In this document: piece after piece, positions 17,713 through 28,448 of the stretch
Position numbering within the stretch: the stretch's first letter is position 1
Layout: every line of letters starts with the position of its first letter
From: Longitalea arenae
GTDB taxonomy: Bacteria; Bacteroidota; Bacteroidia; Chitinophagales; Chitinophagaceae
Assembly (NCBI RefSeq): GCF_016924755.1
Contig: NZ_JAFFJX010000001.1
Span: 1,054,001-1,118,000, forward strand
Direction of reading: 5' to 3'
DNA: 64,000 nt
Position numbers and translations under genes: made by a program
Notes under the pieces: model-generated
Told to the model about the DNA's origin: nothing
The model's input: the letters and a program-made list of their open reading frames with translations, nothing else
The model's database searches: none

Positions 17713-20700
17713 ATGAAACGAGTCAAACTAATTGCTTCGGGCAGTCTGCTGCTATGTTTCCATTTCCTCATCACCCTCTCTGTTTTAGCGCAAACTGCAG
17801 CCTTAAAAGGAGTGGTTAAAAATGAAACCGACCAGTCTGCCATTCCCAATGCCACCGTAACCGTGGTTGCCGGCAACAGCCAAACCTCAACCACCACCGA
17901 TCTCAGGGGCAACTTTACTTTAAACGTACCTGTCGCCGTCCGTTCATCTTCCGTTCAATTAGTGGTCACCTGCGTTGGGTATGAAAAAAAACAGCTTCTT
18001 ATAGACCCGGCCCAGAGTACGGTAACAATTGTATTAAAAGCAGGCAACGGAGATATGCTCGATAATGTAGTGGTAACAGCACTGGGCGTGAAAAAAGACC
18101 GCAAGTCGGTAGCCTATGCCGTATCTGAAGTAAAAGGAAGTGAATTTACCCAGGCCCGCGAAAATAATATTGCGAATGCCCTTTCGGGAAAAATTGCAGG
18201 CGTTAATGCCGTAGGTTTATCAACCGGTCCCGGCGGCTCAAGCCGGGTAACCATTCGCGGTAATGGTTCTATGATCGGCGATAACTAACCTTTATATGTT
18301 ATTAATGGAATGCCAATTGATAATACCGTTCCCGGCGGAGCGCCTACCGTGAACGGTACTACCAGCAATGTTGATAAAGGAGATGGGATCGCTGGCATCA
18401 ATCTGGATGATATCGAATCTATCACCGTGCTCAAAGGCGGTACCGCCGCTGCCTTGTATGGCTCACGCGCCAGTAACGGCGTTATCCTCATCACTACTAA
18501 AAAAGGCCGGGCGCAAAGAGGCATCGGTGTTGAATACAATTCCACCTTTACTATGGACAATGTTGCCGTGATCCCCGATTTTCAATATGAATATGGTCAG
18601 GGATTGGATGGCGTAATGCCAACGACCCTGGCCGCAGCGCAGGCATCCGGCAGAAGATCATGGGGTGCTCCCATTGACGGTTCTACCAATTATATGGGCG
18701 TAGATGGTAAAACCCATCCCTATGTTGCCCAGAAAAGAAATTTCCAGAATTTTTATCAGACCGGTACCACCTTCACCAACAGCATTGCTTTTTCTGGCGG
18801 AGGCGAGAACTTTACGTACCGCTTCTCCGCAGCTGACCTCAACAGCCGGGGCATTTTACCAGGCACCACGTATAAACGAAAGACTTTTAACGTAGCGTTG
18901 AGTGGCAAACTGGGTTCCAGGTTAAACTTTGAAGCCCTTGCCCAATACAATCTCGAACAGGGGCATAACCGCACCGGCGCAGGCGATGCATTGGGTAATC
19001 CCAACTGGACGCCACTGGAGATTGCCAATACCGCCGATGTACGCTGGCTGGCTCCTGGCTATGATTCTGCCGGTAATGAAACCATCTGGAACGATGCGGC
19101 TATCGCTTCGAACGGTTATTTTGTAATTAATAAATGGAAGGAAGACGATGTGAAGAACCGCTTTATCGGTCAGGCTTCTGTCTCCTATGAGCTTTTCAAA
19201 AACCTGGTGGTGAAAGGAACCGTGAGCCGCGATTTCTATAACTATAATTACGTAAATATCTTACCCACCGGCACCCTCTATACACCTTTAGGTGAATATG
19301 TGGGCCTCAAATCGGATCTGTCTGAAACCAACAGCATGTTGAATGTTACTTATAGGACCCGGTTTGCTGAGCATTTTGGTCTTACGGCCATGGTGGGTGC
19401 CAACTCTAGGAAATATGAGAACAAGGATTTGAGCATGACCGGCAAACAATACATTATTCCCTATTTCTACAGCTTCTCCAATCTGGCTTCTTCCACAACC
19501 CGGCCCTTTACTGGCCGCTCTACCACCAATTCTGTGTTTGGTTCTGCTGACCTTGATTTCAAGAACCTTTTCTTTCTGACATTTACGGCACGCGAAGACT
19601 GGTTCTCAACATTGAGTCCGAAGAACAACCATATTTTTTATCCCAGTGTGGGCGGTAGTTTGATCCTGTCCGATGCCTTCAATATGCCATCTTTTATCAA
19701 CCTGGCGAAGATCCGCGGATCATGGGCGCAGGTAGGCGGCGGAGCGCCTGATCCCTATGCCATTAACCTCACATATAGTAATGTGCCCAGTTCGGGGCAA
19801 CCCCTGCTGAATGTTACGCAGGATCAATCGGCGCAGAACGCTATTTCCAATCCTAACCTGAAACCATATACGTCGACCACGTATGAAGCCGGTGTTGAAT
19901 TGCAAACCTTCAATAACCGCCTGGGTATCGACTTCACCTATTACAACCGCAAAACGACTGACGATATTGTTAAAACGACCATTTCATCTACTTCAGGTTA
20001 TAGCTCCGTGATCATGAATGTGGGCGAGTTAAGAAATCATGGCATAGAATTATTATTGACCGCTAAACCTGTTCGCCGCGGCAATTTCAGCTGGAATGTA
20101 AGCTATAACATGGCTTATAATGAAAGTAAGGTAGTGGAACTGGCGCCCGGTTTAACTTCTGTTCAAATTGCCAGTTCTGTGGGCGGCTGGGGTTTGTTAC
20201 AACATATAAAAGGTCAGCCATATGGTACTATTGTAGGCACGCGTATGAAACGTGATGCGCAGGGCAACGTGATCTTCAACAGGGGCAATCACCTGCCGGT
20301 CATGAGCGACCTGATGCCATTGGGTAATAGCGTGGCGCCCTATACCATGGGACTTACCAATGAATTCAGGTATGGTAATTTCGGCCTGAACGTGTTGATA
20401 GACGGAAAATTCGGAAATAAGGTCTTCTCGATATTCGAATTGTATGCAACCCGCATGGGCAAATTGAAAAGTACCCTGCCCGGCCGCGATAAAGGTTTGC
20501 AGTTAACCGGGGTTGACCAGAGCGGCGCTCCCTATGACACCACCATTACCCAGGCCGGTGGTGTATTGCGCAACTACTACGATAATTATAAAGTGTATTC
20601 TGAACTCTTCCTGCACGATGGCAGCTTTATCAAATTGCGCCAGGTTATATTGTCGTATAATATTCCGGTCAATAAAATAAAGATTGCAAAGATCCAATCG

Positions 20701-20862
20701 GCCAGTGTTTCATTCGTTGCCCGCAACCTGTTCATCCTGTACAGAGAAACCAAAAACTTCGACCCTGAGCAAAGCTTTACCAATAGCAATGCACAGGGCT
20801 TTGAGTCCATCGGCCTGCCACGCACCAGGTCCTACGGGTTGAACCTTACCATTAAATTATAA
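17713..20862 (+). pseudogene. SusC/RagA transporter 2, interrupted by one in-frame TAA
   Basis: The reading frame from ATG 17713 to the stop at 20860-20862 encodes a full-length SusC (1049 codons) except for a TAA at 18286-18288. The first 191 residues carry signal peptide, carboxypeptidase-D-like domain and the plug start (VVVTALGVKKD, ANALSGKIAGV, TIRGNGSMIGDN). Directly after the stop the same frame continues with [40 protein letters not shown] and the whole barrel, ending in LNLTIKL. In SusC proteins the residue before PLYV is often glutamine, as in both other copies with QPL here, so a single C-to-T change of CAA would explain the stop. No frameshift is involved. It may be a recent pseudogene, a read error or a readthrough site; an ATG at 18310 could restart translation but would lack a signal peptide. 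Confidence 0.85.
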
Positions 20863-20884
20863 TCACTTAAACAGAAAGAACATT

Positions 20885-22414
20885 ATGAAGAATATACTTA
20901 AATATACAGGTGCTGTGTTGGGAATGATAGGTATGGTTTCACTACAATCGTGCGACAAGGATTTCGAGGAAACAAATACCAATCCGGATGCTACTGGCAG
21001 GGTGATACCACAATATGTTTTTACCAAGGCGCAATATGATGGTACTTCCAATATGCTTAACTTTCTATTGGGCACCATGCAATATACCACCAGTTATAAC
21101 GATGTGGCGGGTTTTGGTTCCAAGTATAATGCAGCGCAGATCTCGCAAACCTATGCCGCTTTTAACAATGCCTACCCAAATGAGATCAATGAACTGGGCA
21201 TTGTGATCAAGGCGGTTAAGGATGATGAATCGAAAATAAATCTGTACGCCGAAGCCCGGATCTGGCGGGTATATTGTTTCAGCCGTTTGACCGATCTGTA
21301 TGGCGATATTCCCTATTCGCAGGCCGGACTGGGCTATGATTCCTCTGTTTATAAACCGGCTTATGATCCGCAGCAGGCGATATATGCAAATATGTTAGCA
21401 GAGCTGGAAGCTGCTGCCCAAAGCCTCGATCCTGCAAAGCCTACTTTTGGTGCAGCCGATCTTATCTACGGGGGCGCCACCGATAAATGGAAAAAGTTCG
21501 CTTATTCTTTAATGTTGCGCCTGGGCATGCGGATGACAAAAGCAGATGCCAATGCGGCCAGAACCTGGGTTACCAAAGCCATTGCCGGTGGTGTTATCAC
21601 GGCAGATGCCGACATTGCCAAAATGAGTTATTTAAGTGCAGGCCAGGATATCAATAAGAATCCATTGGCGCTGAACCTCTGGAACAGCGATTATATAGCC
21701 CAGAATGGCAATACCAATACCGAAGGCGGCAAGTACCAGGATGTGTTTATCACTTATCTGAAGAACACCAATGATCCGCGCCTGCCGGTGATTTCGGTAG
21801 TATGGAACAATGGTGTGCCCGATACATCGGTAGCCCTGCAAAAAGGGATGCCGGCTACCCTTACCAATGCGAAGCCCGCCAACTTTGTAAGCTTTTCTGA
21901 ACCGAATCCCAAGACCATTTTATTACTGAATTCACCCCGGTTGGTTTTTACCGCTGCCGAATCATATTTTCTGATGGCGGAAGCGGCCTTACGCGGCTGG
22001 TATAATGGGGCTACGGCAAGCGCCTTGTATCAGAACGGCATTCAGGCAGCTTTGCGGCAATGGGCGATCATTGGCGGAAGCGCCGGTACCATTCCTGCGG
22101 CTGCGATCAATAATTATGTAGCAGCCAATCCGCTCAATACTGCCGGCACATTCGACGATCAGATGAAACAGATCTATACGCAATTCTGGGTGAGTATTTT
22201 CCCCGATGCGCAGGAAGTATTTGCGAGCTTCCGGCGTACCGGCTACCCTGCATTGGCGCCCAACAATTATGCAGGCAATGCTACGGGTGGTAAATTTTTC
22301 CGGCGAATGCTGTACCCGCTGACTGAACAAACCCTCAATACCGAATCGTATGCTGAAGCGATCAGCCGGCAGGGGGAGAATGATCTGTTGACCCGTGTGT
22401 GGTGGGACAAGTAA
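20885..22414 (+). CDS. SusD/RagB-type nutrient-binding lipoprotein 2
   Basis: This 509-residue lipoprotein has its lipobox at LQSC (C23) followed by DKDFEETNTNPD, the acidic and TNPD-type start common in SusD-like family 2. Other marks are CFSRLTDLYGDIPYSQAG, YSLMLRLGMRMTKAD, LVFTAAESYFLMAEAALRG and the C-terminal RMLYPLTEQ-to-RVWWDK block. It begins 22 bp after the interrupted SusC and would bind the oligosaccharide delivered to it. The gene itself is intact, with no sign of decay, which suggests that the SusC stop is recent or not real. It is of the same subtype as the SusD at 55486. Confidence 0.88.
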   Translation: MKNILKYTGAVLGMIGMVSLQSCDKDFEETNTNPDATGRVIPQYVFTKAQYDGTSNMLNFLLGTMQYTTSYNDVAGFGSKYNAAQISQTYAAFNNAYPNEINELGIVIKAVKDDESKINLYAEARIWRVYCFSRLTDLYGDIPYSQAGLGYDSSVYKPAYDPQQAIYANMLAELEAAAQSLDPAKPTFGAADLIYGGATDKWKKFAYSLMLRLGMRMTKADANAARTWVTKAIAGGVITADADIAKMSYLSAGQDINKNPLALNLWNSDYIAQNGNTNTEGGKYQDVFITYLKNTNDPRLPVISVVWNNGVPDTSVALQKGMPATLTNAKPANFVSFSEPNPKTILLLNSPRLVFTAAESYFLMAEAALRGWYNGATASALYQNGIQAALRQWAIIGGSAGTIPAAAINNYVAANPLNTAGTFDDQMKQIYTQFWVSIFPDAQEVFASFRRTGYPALAPNNYAGNATGGKFFRRMLYPLTEQTLNTESYAEAISRQGENDLLTRVWWDK

Positions 22415-22415
22415 T

Positions 22416-22492
22416 CAATGGGCAATTGGCAATGGACAATTGGCAATGGACAATTGGCAATCGGCAATGGGCAATGGACAATTGGCAATTGG
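22416..22492. repeat. Tandem 7-bp repeat, 11 units of CAATNGR type
   Basis: Eleven contiguous heptamers can be read without interruption, all of the form CAATGGG, CAATTGG, CAATGGA or CAATCGG. The array begins 1 base after the SusD 2 stop codon and fills the first half of the gap to the fucosidase gene. Related heptamer-phased sequences are at 29496 and 51869. Confidence 0.85.
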
Positions 22493-22605
22493 TACTCAGA
22501 TCAAGGATCCTAAAGTTTCTCGTACATATTACAAGTAGGTTTTAAGTGTAACAGGGGGCATGTCTATGCCCTCTTTAATTCAACTAACCCTAAGTTCTGG
22601 ATGCT

Positions 22606-24243
22606 ATGAAAAGAATCTTTCTTGTGTTTTTTTGTTTGATCCAATGGCTGATGGTATGGGCGCAGCACGATGTTGTAAAAGATGGTGAAGCCAGTGAATA
22701 CAATCTTAATAAGCCGGAGCGGGAAGAATGGTTGCGCAATGCCGCCGCCGGCTTGTTTATTCATTTCAGCCTGGATGCACAATTGGGCATTGTGATCAGT
22801 CATTCCCTGGTGGGCGCTTCAACAGATTATGTAAACCGGTATTTTAATGAGCTGCCAAAGACATTTGATCCATCGCGCTTTGATCCCGGAGCAATAGCTG
22901 CCCTCGCAAAACTGGCGGGCATGCAATACATCATGTTCACTACAAAACACCATTCCGGCTTTTGTATGTGGGATACAAAAACAACCACATTCAACATCAT
23001 GAATACGCCCTACCATAAAGACCTGTTGAAAGAATTCGTTGAGGCTACCCGTAAGGCAGGATTGCAGGTGGGATTTTATTTCTCGCCCGAAGATTTTCAC
23101 TTCCTCCACACCCACGAAATGCTCATCAGCCGGGATGATGTGGTCATGAGTGAGGTGGTGAAAAAAGAATTCGATGCATTCACCCGTGCTCAATGCGAAG
23201 AGCTGATGACGAACTATGGAAAGATCGATCTTTTGTTTATTGATGGCGAGCCAAAGGAAGTGGTGAAAGCTACCTGCTGGAAGCTGCAGCCTGACATCCT
23301 CATCACCAGGGGAGCGCTGAAAACAACCGAACAGATGCTGCCCGGTGTTACCATTCAAAAACCCTGGCTCTCCTGTATTACCATTGGCACCGCCTGGCAG
23401 TTTCAACCCACCAATGAGCGGTATAAATCCGGTACGGCATTAATTGAATTACTGATAGAAGCCAGGAGTAAAGGCGGATCCTTACTCTTGAATACCGGAC
23501 CAAAACCCGATGGCGCTATGGCCAGCGAACAGGAAGACAGGCTGCGGGAACTGGCTGCCTGGTATTTTATTAATAAAGAAGCGGTAGATAGTGTACAGCC
23601 CTGGGTCATCAGCCGGGAAAAGAATATCTGGTTCACGTCAAAAAATAACAAGCAAACAGTATATGCCCTGGTAACGGGCTTACCCGCTTGGATAGAAGGT
23701 GAGCAAAAAAGTTTTACGCTGCACTCGGTAAAAGCCAGCGCCAACACTGCCATCAGTGTGCTGGGCCAAAACGGCATCATCCAGGAATACAAACCAGGAA
23801 AAAAAGTAAGTCCGTCCTATAAACAAACTGATACCGCACTGGTGGTATCGGTCTTCCGTACCCAACGCATTTACGACGATCATAAATGGCCCAATCCGCT
23901 GGTGATCAAACTCACGAATGTGCAGCCGGCCATTGAAGCCGTTCAGGTGGTAACGTTAGATGCCCATTCATCCGCATCAGCCCTTGTTTTGTCGGGCAAA
24001 GTATTAAACTTTAAACCAGCCACAGTTATGAAAGCCCGTTTTTATTACCGGCCCTATCATGGACAGATCGAAGACCTGTACACCGGCCCCTGGACAAAAT
24101 CGGTCACCGTACCCATTGACAATAAGGGTGGTTTCAAATCCATTATTAACGGCTTGAAAAAAGGGCAGGTATACGAGTACAAGGCCGTAGCAATTTATAG
24201 CGGAATAGAACTTGAAGGCGACAAAAAATTGTGGCAACCATAA
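22606..24243 (+). CDS. Alpha-L-fucosidase, GH29 (divergent)
   Basis: The 545-residue protein has a signal peptide (MKRIFLVFFCLIQWLMVWAQ, cleavage after residue 20) and a GH29 (beta/alpha)8 barrel. Visible marks are AGLFIHFSLDAQLG, YIMFTTKHHSGFCMWDTK (K114-H115-H116) and KIDLLFIDGEP, where D213 is the expected nucleophile; most GH29 enzymes read WFDGG there, so this member is divergent. SKGGSLLLNTGPKPDG follows as the usual late barrel block, then a beta-rich C-terminal domain (about 350-545). It would release alpha-linked L-fucose in the periplasm or at the surface. It lies in a run with GH20 only 3 bp downstream, so the two enzymes probably act on the same fucosylated, HexNAc-containing glycan. 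Confidence 0.85.
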   Translation: MKRIFLVFFCLIQWLMVWAQHDVVKDGEASEYNLNKPEREEWLRNAAAGLFIHFSLDAQLGIVISHSLVGASTDYVNRYFNELPKTFDPSRFDPGAIAALAKLAGMQYIMFTTKHHSGFCMWDTKTTTFNIMNTPYHKDLLKEFVEATRKAGLQVGFYFSPEDFHFLHTHEMLISRDDVVMSEVVKKEFDAFTRAQCEELMTNYGKIDLLFIDGEPKEVVKATCWKLQPDILITRGALKTTEQMLPGVTIQKPWLSCITIGTAWQFQPTNERYKSGTALIELLIEARSKGGSLLLNTGPKPDGAMASEQEDRLRELAAWYFINKEAVDSVQPWVISREKNIWFTSKNNKQTVYALVTGLPAWIEGEQKSFTLHSVKASANTAISVLGQNGIIQEYKPGKKVSPSYKQTDTALVVSVFRTQRIYDDHKWPNPLVIKLTNVQPAIEAVQVVTLDAHSSASALVLSGKVLNFKPATVMKARFYYRPYHGQIEDLYTGPWTKSVTVPIDNKGGFKSIINGLKKGQVYEYKAVAIYSGIELEGDKKLWQP

Positions 24244-24246
24244 GTT

Positions 24247-26544
24247 ATGCATTATAAGCGTATATACAGGATCGCTATTACATTGATCAGCTGGATGCCC
24301 ATGACCACAGGGGCGCAGGCAAGCAAAAAACCGTTTGCTGCCCTGATCCCTATGCCGGTGCACATAGAGCAATCGGGTGCGCCCTTTTATATTACTGCAG
24401 CGACGAAAATTGTAGCGGCTAATAAAGGCTTGCATAGTATAGCCGGGTTGTTAAACGGGTATCTGGCAATGGCAGGTGGTAAACAATTACCGGTAATTAC
24501 TGCTGGGCCAAAGGAAAATTACATCCTTATTGAAATTGATTCATCAGTCATTTCCCAATCAGAAGGGTACCGGTTGCGGATTGATAAAGGGGCGATCCAA
24601 TGTACCGGCCGCGATGCAGCTGGGCTCATGTACGGCTTGCAAACCCTGCGGCAGTTATGGGTTGCCGGAAAAAATAAGTTTAGCGTGCCAGGCTGCATGA
24701 TCAATGATCACCCGCGGTTTAACTACCGAGGCATGTCGCTCGACGTTAGCCGGCATCTGTTCCCGGTTTCATTCATCAAAAAGTATATTGATCTGCTATC
24801 ATTATACAAGTTCAATACGTTTCACTGGCATTTAACAGATGACCAGGGCTGGCGAATAGAAATTAAACAATATCCGAAGCTGCAATCGATCGCGGCCTGG
24901 CGCGATGAAACATTGATCGGTCATAAAAAAGAGTCACCGCATCGTTTTGATGGCAAACGCTATGGCGGTTATTATACGCAGCAGGAAATAAAAGAGATCG
25001 TACAATATGCTGGCGACCGCCAGATAACCATTATTCCGGAAATTGAAATGCCCGGTCATGCATTGGCGGCTTTGGCTGCTTATCCCCGGCTGGGCTGTAC
25101 CGGTGGCCCCTACAAGACCGCTACTTTCTGGGGCGTGTTTGATGATGTGTATTGCGCCGGCAATGATAGCACTTTTACTTTTCTTCAGAATGTACTCGAT
25201 GAGGTACTGGCGCTTTTTCCCTCACGCTATATTCATATCGGAGGTGATGAATGTCCGAAAAACAGGTGGAAAGCCTGTGCCAGATGCCAGCAACGCAAAC
25301 AGCTTTTGCAACTGCCCGATGAACATGCCTTGCAGAGTTATTTCATTCAACGCATAGAGAAATACCTGAACAGTAAAGGAAGGCAGATCATTGGCTGGGA
25401 TGAAATTCTCGAAGGTGGTCTGGCCCCGAATGCAACGGTCATGAGCTGGCGGGGCGAAGAAGGCGGGAAAGCAGCTATTGCCCAACATCACCGGGTGATC
25501 ATGACGCCGGAAGCATATTGCTATTTTGATTATTACCAGTCATTATACCCGGAAGAACCACTGGCGGCCGGCGGTTATACGCCTTTACAGAAAGTATATA
25601 GTTATGAACCATTGCCGGCTCCGGCCGATTCAGTAAACGAACAATTTCTCGCTGGCGTGGAAGGACAGGCCTGGAGTGAATATTTTACCAGTGACGCAAA
25701 AGCGCTGTACATGATCTTTCCGCGGGCCCTTGCACTGGCCGAGCTGGCCTGGACGCCCCCTGGCAAACGCAATTACAAAAATTTTCTGCAACGCCTGCGG
25801 GCACAAAAAACCTTGTTACAACAGGCAGGTGTTCCTTATGCAGCGACATTCGATGAGATCGTTTTTCAATCCGTTCACTCTGCCGGCAATACGGTACAAG
25901 TCAGCTTGCAAAGCGCACTGCCCCAAAGCATCATCCGGTATACCATTGACAACAGCGAGCCCGGCAGCGAAAGCGCCGTATATTCCAAACCCATCGTGCT
26001 CTCAAAAACAGCTACGGTGAAAGCCGCATTGTTCGATGAACAGAAACAAAGGGTGGGCCGGCTATTTAAGCAATCATTCCGGCTGCATAAAGCAGTGGGC
26101 GCACCGGTCGTGCTTCAAAACAAAGCGGTGGACCGGTTTAATCCGGGCCCTGCTGTATTGGTAAACGGATTGACCGGCAGCAGCCGGTATAACGACAGCC
26201 AGTGGCTTGGTTTCAGCGGCAATGATCTGCAGGCAGTGATAGATCTGGGCCAGCAACAAACGGTTCACCGGTTGGCATTGCAGGTGCTCAATTATCACTG
26301 GCAAAGGATGTGGGCGCCGGTGTGCCTTCAGTTGCTGGCATCGAAAGACGGCCATTTATATACTGAACTGTACCGGCAGGATGCATTTCCAGTGAACGGC
26401 ATCAACAAAGTGGAAGTGCCGCTGCAGGCGGTACAGGCGCGATACATTAAGGTCATTGGTATAAACAAAGGCGTTATACCCGGGGGTGAATATGGCGCCG
26501 GCGGCAATGCTCTTTTACTGATAGATGAAATAGTAGTTGAATAA
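24247..26544 (+). CDS. Beta-N-acetylhexosaminidase, GH20, with C-terminal F5/8-type domain
   Basis: A 765-residue exported enzyme. Domains in order: signal peptide (cleavage near TTGAQA, residue 25), GH20b beta domain (about 30-150), GH20 catalytic barrel (about 155-500) with RGMSLDVSRHLFP, HWHLTDDQGWRIEI, PEIEMPGHALAAL and the catalytic Asp-Glu pair D334-E335 in HIGGDECPK, then a chitobiase-like beta domain (about 550-610) and a discoidin/CBM32-like domain (about 630-765). It removes terminal beta-GlcNAc or GalNAc using substrate-assisted catalysis. It follows the fucosidase by 3 bp and precedes the permease by 15 bp, so it is in the same operon. Confidence 0.93.
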   Translation: MHYKRIYRIAITLISWMPMTTGAQASKKPFAALIPMPVHIEQSGAPFYITAATKIVAANKGLHSIAGLLNGYLAMAGGKQLPVITAGPKENYILIEIDSSVISQSEGYRLRIDKGAIQCTGRDAAGLMYGLQTLRQLWVAGKNKFSVPGCMINDHPRFNYRGMSLDVSRHLFPVSFIKKYIDLLSLYKFNTFHWHLTDDQGWRIEIKQYPKLQSIAAWRDETLIGHKKESPHRFDGKRYGGYYTQQEIKEIVQYAGDRQITIIPEIEMPGHALAALAAYPRLGCTGGPYKTATFWGVFDDVYCAGNDSTFTFLQNVLDEVLALFPSRYIHIGGDECPKNRWKACARCQQRKQLLQLPDEHALQSYFIQRIEKYLNSKGRQIIGWDEILEGGLAPNATVMSWRGEEGGKAAIAQHHRVIMTPEAYCYFDYYQSLYPEEPLAAGGYTPLQKVYSYEPLPAPADSVNEQFLAGVEGQAWSEYFTSDAKALYMIFPRALALAELAWTPPGKRNYKNFLQRLRAQKTLLQQAGVPYAATFDEIVFQSVHSAGNTVQVSLQSALPQSIIRYTIDNSEPGSESAVYSKPIVLSKTATVKAALFDEQKQRVGRLFKQSFRLHKAVGAPVVLQNKAVDRFNPGPAVLVNGLTGSSRYNDSQWLGFSGNDLQAVIDLGQQQTVHRLALQVLNYHWQRMWAPVCLQLLASKDGHLYTELYRQDAFPVNGINKVEVPLQAVQARYIKVIGINKGVIPGGEYGAGGNALLLIDEIVVE

Positions 26545-26559
26545 ACTCAATATGAAAAA

Positions 26560-27876
26560 ATGTCGATAGCAATAGTCCTGATATGCATTTTGATCCTGAT
26601 CCTGCTGATCACCTGGGGCAAGCTGAATACGTTTCTGGCTTTCCTGCTGGTATCGGTAATGGCCGGCTTTTTATTGAAGCTGCCTGGCGAAAAGATCATA
26701 ACGGCTGTTCAGCAGGGAATGGGTGAAACCCTGGGTTCGCTGGTGAGCATTATTTGTTTGGGCGCCATGCTGGGCAAACTCGTGGCAGAGAGCGGGGCCG
26801 CACAAAAGATCGCAACTGTATTAATGAATGCATTTGGTGTGCGTTACCTGCAATGGGCGCTTATGATCACTGGTTTCATTATTGGCATCCCCTTATTTTA
26901 TGGCGTAGGATTCGTATTGATGGTCCCCCTGATCTTTTCCGTAGTGTACCAGTATAAATTACCCGCTGTATATATTGGGCTGCCCATGCTGGCGGCCCTG
27001 TCGGTTACACATGGTTTTCTGCCACCGCATCCATCGCCTTCGGCATTGGTTACACAATTCGGGGCCAGTATGGGTGTAACCCTGTTGTATGGATTGCTTA
27101 TTGCCGTTCCGGCCATTGTGCTGGCCGGCCCATTATTCACGAGAACCATTAAACATATAGCAGCAGAACCATTGGCAATGTTCCGGCCACAAGCCATTGA
27201 AAAAGCAAAACTGCCTGGAGCTGCCAATAGTTTTATCACATCTTTGTTACCTGTCTTCCTGATCACGGCTACAACTGTGCTAAATTATTATTTTCACACC
27301 CATAAGTCAGTGAAGAACGTTTTGGTGTTACTAAGCGAGCCGGGCCTAATTATGCTCATCTCGGTCCTGATGGCAGCTTATACCCTGGGTATTGCTTGCG
27401 GCCGAACGATGAAAGCTGTGATGGCGATCTACAGTGAAGCGGTTAAGGATGTTGGTATGATCCTGCTCATTATTGCCGGCTCTGGTGCATTAAAACAGGT
27501 ACTCACCAGCAGCGGCGTAAGCCGGCAGATTGCCTCGGCCCTGGAAAGCTGGCCTGTACATCCTTTGGTATTGGGCTGGTGTATGGCCGGCATCATCCGC
27601 GTTTGTGTGGGGTCGGCTACTGTAGCCGGACTCACCACCGCAGGCATCATAGCTCCTTTGTTGGCAAAGAGCTCCGTAGATCCTAACCTGATGGTATTGG
27701 CTGTAGGTGCTGGCAGCTTACTGTTCTCGCATGTAAACGATGCCGGTTTCTGGATGTTCAGGGAGTATTTCAACCTGAGCATAAAGGATACGATCAAAAC
27801 CTGGTCCGTGATGGAAACCATTGTAGCTGTAGCCGGCCTGGCGGGTGTCATGTTATTAAGTTATATCGTAGGTTAA
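26560..27876 (+). CDS. GntP-family gluconate/sugar-acid permease
   Basis: A 438-residue, highly hydrophobic inner-membrane protein with about 12 predicted segments. The first segment begins at residue 2. Family marks include GMGETLGSLVSIICLGAMLG near 60-80, GIPLFYGVGFVLMVPLIF and LSVTHGFLPPHPSPSAL in the middle, and VGAGSLLFSHVNDAGFWMF near the end. GntP proteins are proton symporters for gluconate and related aldonates, and some carry D-serine or fructuronate. It is placed with RidA, a KDG kinase and a dipeptidase, so an aldonate, amino-aldonate such as D-glucosaminate, or D-amino acid is the likely cargo. Confidence 0.88.
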   Translation: MSIAIVLICILILILLITWGKLNTFLAFLLVSVMAGFLLKLPGEKIITAVQQGMGETLGSLVSIICLGAMLGKLVAESGAAQKIATVLMNAFGVRYLQWALMITGFIIGIPLFYGVGFVLMVPLIFSVVYQYKLPAVYIGLPMLAALSVTHGFLPPHPSPSALVTQFGASMGVTLLYGLLIAVPAIVLAGPLFTRTIKHIAAEPLAMFRPQAIEKAKLPGAANSFITSLLPVFLITATTVLNYYFHTHKSVKNVLVLLSEPGLIMLISVLMAAYTLGIACGRTMKAVMAIYSEAVKDVGMILLIIAGSGALKQVLTSSGVSRQIASALESWPVHPLVLGWCMAGIIRVCVGSATVAGLTTAGIIAPLLAKSSVDPNLMVLAVGAGSLLFSHVNDAGFWMFREYFNLSIKDTIKTWSVMETIVAVAGLAGVMLLSYIVG

Positions 27877-27899
27877 AAATAAATTTCAAATCAAACCAA

Positions 27900-28361
27900 A
27901 TGAACGCAGAAGAAAGATTCAACAAACTGGGATTGAGATTACCGCCTGCTCCCGCCCCTTTGGGAGTATATAAACCTTATTTGATCGATGGAAAGTATTT
28001 GTATTTATCAGGACATGGTCCTGTTCGCGAAGACAAAACCCTGATCATTGGCCGCATTGGCAGCGAACTGGATATTGAAGAAGGAAAACTGGCTGCGCAG
28101 CAGGTAGGCCTCACTATGTTATCAACGATCTGCACGCATGTGGGCAGTTTGAATACAATAAAACGGGTGATCAAAATACTGGGAATGGTTAATTGTACGC
28201 CCGACTTCGAACGGCATCCTTATGTAATAAACGGTTGCAGTGAATTATTTGCTGCCATATGGGGCGAGGAGAACGGCATTGGTGTTCGCAGCGCCGTGGG
28301 CTTCGGTTCCCTTCCCGATAATATACCGGTGGAAATTGAAGCGATGTTTGAGTTAGAGTAA
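27900..28361 (+). CDS. RidA/YjgF-family protein (imine deaminase-like)
   Basis: The 153-residue protein belongs to the longer RidA subgroup. RidA proteins hydrolyse reactive enamine/imine intermediates produced by PLP enzymes, releasing ammonia and a keto acid. Marks are YLYLSGHGPVRED (about 36-48) and VRSAVGFGSLPDNIPVEIEAM near the end, in which the arginine of VRSAVG is the substrate-binding arginine of active RidA. It lies 23 bp after the permease. Its presence implies that a PLP-dependent dehydratase or aldolase works in the same pathway, yet no such enzyme is encoded nearby in this window. Confidence 0.88.
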   Translation: MNAEERFNKLGLRLPPAPAPLGVYKPYLIDGKYLYLSGHGPVREDKTLIIGRIGSELDIEEGKLAAQQVGLTMLSTICTHVGSLNTIKRVIKILGMVNCTPDFERHPYVINGCSELFAAIWGEENGIGVRSAVGFGSLPDNIPVEIEAMFELE

Positions 28362-28448
28362 CGTTGACAGGGTCCATAAGATGTCACCGCCGATAAAAGA
28401 TGGAAATGGCGATTCCCGAATTTGTGCTATAATTGTTAAAACCACTTG

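Noticed and set aside
22267-22488. 73-codon minus-strand frame with repeated PIVHCPLPIANC-like sequence
   Set aside because: The repeat comes only from the 7-bp DNA array read across frames; it is not a real repetitive peptide.
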